Shown here one piece after another: positions 17,241 through 25,200 of a DNA stretch of 48,777 nucleotides; the stretch's first letter is position 1, and the number at the start of each line of letters is the position of its first letter. A model generated the notes under the pieces. That model was not told where the DNA came from. It made no database searches and worked only from the letters and a program-made list of their open reading frames with translations. The stretch is taken from positions 1-48,777 of the forward strand of contig JAJDAE010000122.1 of NCBI GenBank assembly GCA_029262035.1, written 5' to 3'. A program made the position numbers and the translations under genes. The DNA comes from Candidatus Zhuqueibacterota bacterium (GTDB lineage Bacteria; Zhuqueibacterota; Zhuqueibacteria; Oceanimicrobiales; Oceanimicrobiaceae).

Positions 17241-17810
17241 GTGGGCAGCAATTCAGAGTTAATACACAAAGCTATCGCGGGAAATGAGGAAGCCTACAAA
17301 CAGCTTCTGGAAAACTATCGCGGCGCTATTTTTAACTTGCTGTTCAAAATGGTTCACAACAAGGAAGAAACCGAAGACCTTGTGCAGGAAGCTTTCATAA
17401 AGGCTTTCAAAGCGCTCCCATCATTTAATGAAGAATATGCTTTTTCAACCTGGCTGTACAAAATTGCGGTGAACAATTGCATTGATCACATGCGAAAAAA
17501 AAGGTTAAAAACCTACTCCATTAACAAACCTGTGCAATCAAAAGATGGCGAAATGGAACGTGAATTTCCGGACACTTCTATGAGCCCAGACAAAGAGATA
17601 CTGACCAAAGAACGGGCGGGCTTAATTTCAACCGCGATAGATGAATTACCTGAAAATTACAGAGTCGCCATCGTGCTGCGCCACAGCGATGAAAAATCAT
17701 ATGAAGAAATTGCAGAGATTCTTGAAATCCCGCTTGGGACTGTTAAGGCAAGAATTTTTAGGGCGCGGGAAATGTTGAAAAAGAAATTGAAGGGGAAGTT
17801 GGTGCGGTAA
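17241..17810 (+). CDS. ECF-type RNA polymerase sigma factor (sigma-70 family)
   Basis: A two-domain sigma factor. Region 2 covers the first half (EAYKQLLENYRGAIFNLLFK, ETEDLVQEAFIKAFKAL, then FSTWLYKIAVNNCIDHMRKK) and region 4 the C-terminus (AIDELPENYRVAIVLRHSDE, then SYEEIAEILEIPLGTVKARI and FRAREMLKKKLKG). These bind the -10 and -35 elements of target promoters. The longest frame begins at a TTG at 17208. I prefer the GTG at 17241, which has a purine-rich GAGAAAAAG upstream and leaves the usual short N-terminus before region 2 (189 residues). No anti-sigma gene follows; the next gene is on the other strand. Confidence 0.93.
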   Translation: MGSNSELIHKAIAGNEEAYKQLLENYRGAIFNLLFKMVHNKEETEDLVQEAFIKAFKALPSFNEEYAFSTWLYKIAVNNCIDHMRKKRLKTYSINKPVQSKDGEMEREFPDTSMSPDKEILTKERAGLISTAIDELPENYRVAIVLRHSDEKSYEEIAEILEIPLGTVKARIFRAREMLKKKLKGKLVR

Positions 17811-17949
17811 AAAACTCAATCGGGTTCCGGGAACAAACATTTAAATACCATTTACGATCAACCAACTTTACACCACTTTACCAACTAACCGTTGACAAGC
17901 TACCCATTCTTTTTTCAATTTTGGGACGGTTCTTGGACTTGCAACTATT

Positions 17950-18567
17950 CTATTCTTCTTCGCCAACCAATTTTTTCACCACCCTGGTAAACTTTTCACC
18001 CATCGTATCACGGTTATGCCAACCGATGTTAAAGGTAATCATTTTTTCCGGCTCATCTTCTTTTAGCCTCTTTATGGCATCCATTATCTCATGACCCATT
18101 CTAACCTTCTTGGCGAGTCTTTCCTTTGAGAGCGGGCCTCTGTTGGTCATGTTATGGATCAAATATTCCTCTTCTCCAAGAAGGCCAATCCAAGCCACCA
18201 TATTAATTTCGGGCGGAAATTCTTTTAAAATATGTGCTTGTTTGGCTGCATTCAGTTCCATAAATGCAAATTTCTCACCGTTTCCAAACGCGGCGACAAT
18301 GTCTCCTAAGCTGTATCCATACTGGTAGCCATTGTTTTCGTGCACACCAATAAGCTCGTTTGCCTCCAGCATTTGTTTAAATTCGTTGCTGTTCAGGCAA
18401 GTTTTATTTTCTACTTTCGGATCTCTCGGGGGTCTATTTGTGGTCATGAAAATAGACGGTATATGAAAATTAAAATTCTCCTTTGCCTTTTCCTGAAGGA
18501 AGTCTTTCCCTCCACCATCTGGACCCGTTACTCCTATCACTATTTTTTCATTTTTCATTAATTTCAT
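17950..18567 (-). CDS. Guanylate-kinase-like protein with altered P-loop
   Basis: At 205 residues this has the length of guanylate kinase and aligns by eye along all of it. The P-loop is GPDGGGKD (15-22), the GMP-binding segment starts MTTNRPPRDPKVENKT (41-56) and runs on to GVHENNGYQYGYS, and the tail has MTNRGPLSKERLAKKVRMGH, like the lid region. The P-loop differs from the consensus GPSGVGKS/T: the Ser/Thr after the lysine, which holds Mg2+, is Asp22, and the usual Tyr of the GMP site is replaced by Cys57. So it is a divergent NMP kinase-fold protein, perhaps with a changed substrate or no kinase activity. It starts 11 bases after the adenylate-kinase-like gene, in one operon. Confidence 0.72.
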   Translation of the reverse strand: MKLMKNEKIVIGVTGPDGGGKDFLQEKAKENFNFHIPSIFMTTNRPPRDPKVENKTCLNSNEFKQMLEANELIGVHENNGYQYGYSLGDIVAAFGNGEKFAFMELNAAKQAHILKEFPPEINMVAWIGLLGEEEYLIHNMTNRGPLSKERLAKKVRMGHEIMDAIKRLKEDEPEKMITFNIGWHNRDTMGEKFTRVVKKLVGEEE

Positions 18568-18578
18568 AATTAGAAAAC

Positions 18579-19994
18579 CTATTTGGACGTTCTTATTAAA
18601 TAAAGTTCCTTGGTAAAATCAAGCAAACTATTAAAAATATTGCTCTCAAAATTATAATTAGCGTCTACCATAGTTACTAAAGACTTAAGTGTTCCCTCAA
18701 TCGCATCGGAATAGCTGGTGTCAGGTTGCGATTCTGAATTGGAAGCTCCGGCATATATTATGTTAGAATGATTCAATATCGCAACGGGTGCTGTATCAGA
18801 ATAATAAACTGAAAGTCTCCGGAACAATTTTGTCAACGAAGCATCGTCCCTCCTACCCTGTGTTGAAAGCCTATTAGCCACTCTGTATAGCGTTGTGCCA
18901 GCTGAAGAGGACAAACCGACTCCGATGCGCCGCAAGTTTTTTTTCGCCTCATTCCCTGTCAAACTCCCAATTGTAGACTTTATTTTGGCAGCGGTCCCTC
19001 TCATTTTCTCGCTTCCCTCTACCATCAACCGCCTTTTTTCCTCATCATAGTTTTTGTCATCAATTCCAAACGCCTTCAATAGATTAAAATCCTCTTCCAC
19101 GAACCCGTGCATCTCGGGATTTTCGGATAACTCCAGAAATATTTCCCCCAGTTTCAGATATACTTTGAGAGCTCCTCTTGGGTCTTCAGTAATTAGTTCA
19201 GCCGTTATGCTATCAATTGGCTCAATATGAATAATCTTATGATTCAGGTTGATTCCCTTGGCTTTTAAATCTTTCATCAGACGTTTTTGTATATATGCAG
19301 CCTGATTCATAGTTCTCGGAAAAACATCAAGATCTATTGAGTTTGTTCCGTACATCAGAGACCGGGCTATTTCAATCGTCACTAGAAAACTAGTCCATTT
19401 TTCGTCTACCATAATCCCTTCTCTAACGATCGGTACGGTAGCAGCCTGTTGCGCAATATAAGGCATATATCTTTTTTCTGGTTTGTCTTTTCCTTGTGGA
19501 TAGAAAATTCCTCCGGTTCCCGTATAAATCGTGTCGGAATCGGGGTTCGCTACAATATCAAATACTTTATTCAACGATTCGTCCAAGGTTGCCGGCACTA
19601 AAGAGGCCTTTTCTTTTATTTCAATAATTTTACTTTTAGTTATATCATACTTCTCTGAAAAGATCTCATATAATTCATCCCCATTTCCATTGATTATATT
19701 CTGAACCCAGTGCATGGTTTCTGCGGTAGCCCCTTTGCCCACGCCTTGGGGTCCAATCCAGGTTTGAAGGTTAATAACATTGAAACCTCTCTCCCTGCAG
19801 ACCTCTACGATCAGAGCGATTGATCGTTCGATTTCCTTTTCTGCTAGCAGTCCTAACAAACTATTGAACTCCGCAACGCCGGCATTGCCGCTGCCTTCTA
19901 TCTCAAGCAATGGTTTTAGAGCATCGCGAATAACTTCTTCAAAGAAACTATCCACACTTTCTCTACTTTTCTCGTGAGGAAATTTAAACTCCAT
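18579..19994 (-). CDS. Enlarged adenylate-kinase-like NMP kinase with extra domains
   Basis: At 471 residues this is more than twice the length of adenylate kinase (about 215), yet the kinase landmarks appear in order: a canonical P-loop GPQGVGKG (81-88); a TG motif (158-159) and a VREGIMVDEKWTSFLVTIEI segment (190-209) like the NMP-binding helices; DLDVFPRTMNQA (221-232), matching the LDGFPRT motif; a short lid; GRRDDASLTKLFRRL (380-394), matching the RxDD motif; and VYYSDTAPV (396-404). The extra material is an N-terminal extension (1-74), an insert after the P-loop (about 92-150), a helical insert before the lid (about 270-352) and a C-terminal tail. The arginine that follows the TG motif in E. 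coli Adk (Arg36) is not evident. Function unknown. Confidence 0.72.
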   Translation of the reverse strand: MEFKFPHEKSRESVDSFFEEVIRDALKPLLEIEGSGNAGVAEFNSLLGLLAEKEIERSIALIVEVCRERGFNVINLQTWIGPQGVGKGATAETMHWVQNIINGNGDELYEIFSEKYDITKSKIIEIKEKASLVPATLDESLNKVFDIVANPDSDTIYTGTGGIFYPQGKDKPEKRYMPYIAQQAATVPIVREGIMVDEKWTSFLVTIEIARSLMYGTNSIDLDVFPRTMNQAAYIQKRLMKDLKAKGINLNHKIIHIEPIDSITAELITEDPRGALKVYLKLGEIFLELSENPEMHGFVEEDFNLLKAFGIDDKNYDEEKRRLMVEGSEKMRGTAAKIKSTIGSLTGNEAKKNLRRIGVGLSSSAGTTLYRVANRLSTQGRRDDASLTKLFRRLSVYYSDTAPVAILNHSNIIYAGASNSESQPDTSYSDAIEGTLKSLVTMVDANYNFESNIFNSLLDFTKELYLIRTSK

Positions 19995-20417
19995 ATTTTT
20001 TTCTTCCCGATCTAAATTCGAAATAGATAATTTAACCTGAATAATTCAAGAATCCGATGTCATTCAGGAGGAATCTTTTTTATAAACAGCAGATTGTACC
20101 CGAAAAAGACTCCTCCCGAGTGACAGCCTTATTTCTAATATTTGACTTCAAATTCCTGAATTTACGAATAATGCAGGTTAAAACAGCGAATGCTCACAGT
20201 GACGGGTGGAGAACGAAGTCCTGGGATGCTTCATTGTTACACCCTCTTAATCATCCCAGATTAAAAAGAAAAATTGAGGAATCCAAACCACTTTCTTCTC
20301 TTTTTTCCCATACCCAAGATCTTAAAAATAGCAATGCTTTTACTACGCTTTCTTTGAAGAAACGTAACATATTGATTTAATAATAATCACAACATTCTAA
20401 TCCGGTGGGTTCTTGGT
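19995..20417. other. Intergenic region holding a hairpin repeat
   Basis: This gap upstream of the adenylate-kinase-like gene and downstream of prmA contains a strong 24-base inverted repeat (listed separately) and a second dyad, CTGGGATG at 20221-20228 with CATCCCAG at 20252-20259. A 107-codon frame on the plus strand runs through both and looks non-coding. The kinase-pair promoter should lie at the left end. Confidence 0.6.
20058..20125. repeat. Imperfect palindromic (REP-like) hairpin element
   Basis: The left arm 20058-20081 begins TGTCATTCAGGAGG and the right arm 20102-20125 ends CCTCCCGAGTGACA. They pair over 24 positions with 20 Watson-Crick pairs, two G-U wobbles and two mismatches, around a 20-base loop. 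The TGTCATTC...GAATCTTTTT wording resembles interspersed palindromic repeats I have seen in many FCB-group genomes. That family link is from memory and not shown here. Confidence 0.65.
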
Positions 20418-21317
20418 CTAAGGTGTCGCCGCCGTATGTTGCTTACGCAGAAGCAAAGCAGCCCACTCTTTTTGAGTGCGCATTTCATCAATAGAAAAAA
20501 GGTTGTCTTGTTTTATTTTTTGTTTCACTTCTTCCAATTCCTCAACCAGAATTCCCGATAAAATCAAAAAGCCATCCCGGGTCAAAAAGTTGTTGAACTT
20601 TTCGAAATATTTGAAAATAATATTTTTCGTGATGTTTGCCAGCACGACGTCAAAACCGGTTCGTCGCAGTCCAATGGTATCCGGGTCGGCGACCTGCAAT
20701 CTTAAATTGGTGACACCGAGGTTACGGCTCACATTTTCCTCAGCCGCTTCAATCGCCACCGGGTCATTGTCGAAGGCTACAACTTCTTCTGCGCCCAGCT
20801 TGGTTGCGGCAATTGCCAGAATACCGGTGCCAGTGCCAACATCTAACACCCGACTGCCGGAGACAAAATTATCTTCGAGTAATTGTAAAATCAGTTGCGT
20901 CGTTTCATGGCTGCCGGTGCCAAATGCCTGTTTGGGATCAATTTCAATTACAAATTTATTTACGGGGAATTCCAATTTCTCCCAGGTCGGTTTCACCATA
21001 AATTGTTTAGAAACAACAATTGGTTTAAAGTGTTTTTTCCACTCAGCATTCCAATCCAGCTCCATAACATCATTGATTTTACAAGTGGCCGGCTCACTCA
21101 AAACACCAAGCTCCTTTAATTCTTTGAGGTAGCTATTGGTCTGCTCCGCAATAATTTCTTTTTCGACTCCAGAAAAATAAGCAACCACTTCCCCGTTTAC
21201 CTGCTGACAGCCCTCGCTACCCAACTCAAATAAAAAATTAAGGATGGCTTCTTCCGAAGCTTCCGTTATAGGAATTCTAACTTCATACCACTTTTTCGTT
21301 GTTGTATTATTTGTCAT
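20418..21317 (-). CDS. prmA: Ribosomal protein L11 methyltransferase
   Basis: This 299-residue SAM-dependent methyltransferase trimethylates ribosomal protein L11 at several lysines and its N-terminus. The N-terminal substrate-recognition domain (about 1-110) contains WNAEWKKHFKPIVVSKQFMV. The linker and catalytic domain show IDPKQAFGTGSHETTQL, the SAM-binding glycine motif VLDVGTGTGILAIAATKLGA, the acidic VVAFDNDPVAIEAA and the NPPF-like motif VVLANITKNI, all typical of PrmA. The start overlaps the end of the upstream M28-type peptidase by 11 bases. It uses SAM of the kind made by metK elsewhere in the window. Confidence 0.96.
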   Translation of the reverse strand: MTNNTTTKKWYEVRIPITEASEEAILNFLFELGSEGCQQVNGEVVAYFSGVEKEIIAEQTNSYLKELKELGVLSEPATCKINDVMELDWNAEWKKHFKPIVVSKQFMVKPTWEKLEFPVNKFVIEIDPKQAFGTGSHETTQLILQLLEDNFVSGSRVLDVGTGTGILAIAATKLGAEEVVAFDNDPVAIEAAEENVSRNLGVTNLRLQVADPDTIGLRRTGFDVVLANITKNIIFKYFEKFNNFLTRDGFLILSGILVEELEEVKQKIKQDNLFSIDEMRTQKEWAALLLRKQHTAATP

Positions 21318-22266
21318 AAATTATACTCAAAATTAACTGTCCTACCTGCTGCAAACTTTCCGCGCTGCATTTGTCCGGTGTATCCTGTGTTGTGTGCCAA
21401 TATCGGTAATCAAAATCGATAAGATCAATACACGGAATGCCGGCATTATTAAGAGGTACATGATCATCGGTGACTTCAAAGCGCGGCTCTGCATGAAAAG
21501 CCGACAAACCCAAATCGTTCGCACGACCCCATACTTTTTTAACAATTTGTGGTGCATATTTTAAAGAATTGATTTCCTGATAAATCTGCAAATCCTTATC
21601 CCCCACCATGTCCAGCAAAATGCCAAATTGCGGAAGATACCCACTATCTTTATTTTCGGCAAAATAGCTTGAACCTATTGCATAGGTTTCATTCTTTCCG
21701 TTTATCCCGGAGTCCTCAGCATCGAAAAAAACAATATCGATGCCATATGCCGGTTCGAATTGTTGCAAGTGACGCGCGACTTCAAGCAAAACTGCCACGC
21801 CGGAGGCGCCGTCGTTGGCTCCCATAACGTGAGACTCATGATTGGCTGCAAGCGAATCCTGATCCGCCCAGGGCCGCGAGTCCCAATGGGCACACAACAA
21901 CACCCTGTTGGTTTTTTCAGGGTAAAAACTACCGACGATATTTGTCAGCTCAACCGGTTGTTCGCCACGGGGAAGAACTTCCTTAAAACCTTGCAAAAAG
22001 GTCAGGCCGCCGTATTTTTTTAATTCATCAGCTAGAAATTTTTGGCATTGTTCATGTGCGCTGCTTCCGGGTATTCTCGCCCCAAACTCGCATTGTTTTT
22101 TGAGATATTCATAAGCACTATTTCCATCAAAAACAGGAACTTGTTTGCCGCCATCACAAGATACTAAAAAACAAAAAACAATAAGACCGCACAGCAATTT
22201 AAAATCTAAAAAGGGATAAACTTTAAACGGATTTATTGCTAAACAACTTTGTAAATAAACTCTCAT
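21307..22266 (-). CDS. M28-family peptidase, glutaminyl-peptide cyclotransferase-like lipoprotein
   Basis: The 319-residue protein has a lipoprotein signal (LIVFCFLVSC) and an M28/glutaminyl cyclase fold. Zinc-site motifs are visible: LLCAHWDSRPWAD, VMGANDGASGVAVLLEVARH, IVFFDAEDSGING and DFDYRYWHTTQDTPDKC. The HWDSRPWAD wording and one-zinc layout resemble glutaminyl cyclases, which convert N-terminal Gln to pyroglutamate, more than aminopeptidases. It is the middle gene of an operon, 33 bases after sprA and overlapping prmA. Glutaminyl cyclases are used in T9SS bacteria to protect N-termini of exported proteins, so a link with SprA is plausible (inference). A plain aminopeptidase role is the alternative. 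Confidence 0.85.
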   Translation of the reverse strand: MRVYLQSCLAINPFKVYPFLDFKLLCGLIVFCFLVSCDGGKQVPVFDGNSAYEYLKKQCEFGARIPGSSAHEQCQKFLADELKKYGGLTFLQGFKEVLPRGEQPVELTNIVGSFYPEKTNRVLLCAHWDSRPWADQDSLAANHESHVMGANDGASGVAVLLEVARHLQQFEPAYGIDIVFFDAEDSGINGKNETYAIGSSYFAENKDSGYLPQFGILLDMVGDKDLQIYQEINSLKYAPQIVKKVWGRANDLGLSAFHAEPRFEVTDDHVPLNNAGIPCIDLIDFDYRYWHTTQDTPDKCSAESLQQVGQLILSIIYDK

Positions 22267-22299
22267 TTTTTCTTGATTTGAAATTACTCAGGCGAGAAA

Positions 22300-25200
22300 T
22301 CAGTTTCCACGAATGGCGATATTCACATCAATACCAAATTCCTGAATACTGGTTGAACCGATTTTCTTGCTGTCGGTTTTCCCAATTTCAATAAATGCAC
22401 CACCGCGCACCGTGGTACTGAAGGAGTAGGTCATTCTTGGTTGAAACGACCAGCGCTTGGTTTCATTGGATACGACGAAATCACCGCTCTGGGTATTTTC
22501 CGCAGTAACTGTACTTGCGGTAAAAGAAAGGGAAAGGTCTACAGAATTCTTCAAACCACCTTTATTAAACGGCCAAAAAGGTAATGTAAAGCCCGACCGC
22601 TTTGAATAGTTCGCCGTTAGCGTGAAATCGTTATTTGTGTTGCGGTTAGCGCCAAGCGGGATGGTTTGTCCATTAGAAAAAGAAAATGTCTGCGTCAAAG
22701 TTCGAGATCGGTTAAACTGAATATTTCCGGTAAACCCATTTTTAAAAGATAAGTCCAGCTTGCCCAAAGGTCTGAAATTACTGGAAATACTTGCATTCGT
22801 TATATTGCTTTCGTTGCCACTCCAACTCTCCGTTTTTTGCCCTGAAAAACCATGACTGAATGTTACTGTTTTAAAGACCTTATTGAAGAGTGGCAGCTTA
22901 TTTAACCCGGATAGCCGAACCGTCCACTCGGGGAAAGGCATATCAAAATCACTTTCAGACAACCAACTTTTCGATGACGTTCCGCTAATTTGCTTGCTGT
23001 CGTTCAGTGTACTATTATCTTGAAACCTGAGGCCAATATCCAACAATCTTCCAAATGCAAAACCTGAATTAATGGAAACTGTCTCTGTGTGGTTTCTCGT
23101 TATGGGTGTGCCGCTTAAATTCGCGACTGAAGCCAGTCCGGTGGTATCGGATAGACCAAACTGATATCTCCAGGTTGGTTTGGCCTTAAGTTCTGCAATA
23201 CCAGCCTGGTTATGATTATCCTGTTCGCTATAATTCACTTGCAGATCTTTAAAAGCAGAGAAAAAGCTGCCTACTATTTTTAGCGGGTTGAAGGAAACTC
23301 CCCCGGCTTCCTTTTGCTGGAAAATACTCAATTGATTTTTGTCCTGAATGTCCCCCGACCTTTTAGGAGGAGGTGCATTTCTCCTGGAAGTTTTCCTCTT
23401 GTTACCTCCACCACCAAACAAAGATGATGACAACTGTTTCCATTGCAGGGTAAAGTTAGCGCTTTTGTTGGCGCTGTTCCTGGCACTTCTCCCTGTCTCC
23501 TGGTTTTGCAGGCTATTAGCATACTGAAAATTTGAAGAATATGTAAAATCGTTTCTCAACCAGTCAAACACCTTCGGGGAATAGGTGGTTTTAAATGATT
23601 GCGATTGATTAATATCGTTGAACTTGAAATTCAAAAAATCGTTAAATGTAGCACCATTCATCTGAGATTTGTATGACCGGTTTATATCCACAGATAAGCT
23701 TTCAAATATTTTCATGCTAGCCCGGGCGCTGCGGTCAACGGTAAAATTCTCAGTTACAGTTGCATCTGCGAGTTGGTTTGAATTCTGAATTCTATTTTGT
23801 CTTAAGGTATTAACTTTAGTACCATTCATTCTTAATGTTATGTTTTGCGGTGTGTAGTATAGCTTGGTATCCTTGGCTCTACGAATAAGCGGTAAATCCG
23901 GCAGCCAGCTCAGAAAAGAGACATAGTTATTGCGGCCAAAAGTTAGCTTATAATCGATGCTTCCCGTCCAGGAAGTATTCTTGGATTCGGCCAGAGTTGG
24001 ATTGGTCGACTTTGTTTCGGAACGGCCGATATTCAAAGACAAATTATCGACAGTATTCTTTACCAGGAAATTTTTGGATTTCGCACTTCTTTTGAAAGAG
24101 GCATTAAATCCGGTTTGCTCTGATGTAGTTTCGATTAAGCTGAGGGTTTCTGAATCATTCAAATCGGCATTGGTAACTTTCCGATCCCTTCCGGGGAAAT
24201 ATTTCGGGTGACTGCTATTTTCACGATAGGTTAAACTAACCGGGACTGCAATACCCAGGAACTGCGGCAGCATTTTATCCACATTCACACTTGCATTAAA
24301 ACTGCGGCTTAGACTGTTGTTTCCCGTACCAAATTGCGTGGCAACGTTGCGGAAATCGGCGTCCTTTTTTTCAATATTAACATTTATGTTGGCAAAGTCA
24401 CCTATTCGCATAGAGGCCTTGGCACGCATTGCCATACCTTTGTCCTGGTCAACGTCGGCAAGTCTCAGCTCGTTAAACCAAACCTCACCTGTAAACGGTA
24501 CGCCGTCGGGGTGAATATTTTTCAGACCCATCGTAAGGACACGAACGTTTGTAAACGACGGATTACCTTTTACCACAACTCTGGCCGTATTGGATATTCG
24601 TTTCACATAAACATCGTTGGCTTTGTCATAATAAGTACCACCGATTTCAACACTGTCCACCTGAGTTGTATCACTGCGATCGATGGTTGTAAAAGTCAAT
24701 AACTCCACATCCATTCCGTTACGCCCTTGCGCCAGATCCCAGCCCTGATGCACCGTTGACCTGTATTCATAGTAATTGTTATCATTGGCGCCAAAACGCA
24801 TAAAGTACTCGAGGTAACTTGAATCTCCTGCAACCGGAAAATGCATGCCGGTATTATCGATTCCATACACAAACATTTTAATGCGATCGTAATGAATGTA
24901 GCTTTCGTTTTGAAATAAACTTTTTTGTGCAACACCTGCATCATTTCCTAAAAGATTATTTGTTTTAAGCACTAAAGATTGTTCTCGGGCCCTGATGCCG
25001 GTGACCTTGTCTTCTTCACCTGAAACCTTTATTTCAACGATGGCTTCACCATAAGCCGGGTTTTCGTGATTATTAATCTGAGTTACCGCAAAAACATCAC
25101 CGAGTTGATCCGGAGGCGTTAATCCAATATCAAAATTATACTCATTTTGTGTGGTGCCTTTTTCTTTCCATTCGCTGCCAACCAGGTTTATATCAGCAAT

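Noticed and set aside
17950-19994. Anti-phage defence island around the kinase pair
   Set aside because: No toxin, nuclease, reverse transcriptase, TIR or phage gene is adjacent; neighbours are housekeeping genes. Kept only as a speculative role.
20057-20380. 107-codon plus-strand frame between prmA and the adenylate-kinase-like gene
   Set aside because: It runs straight through the hairpin repeat, has no ribosome binding site, and its composition is not protein-like.
20476-21132. 218-codon plus-strand frame antisense to prmA
   Set aside because: It is rich in Ser, Leu and Arg, as expected of an antisense shadow, and prmA is certain on the other strand.
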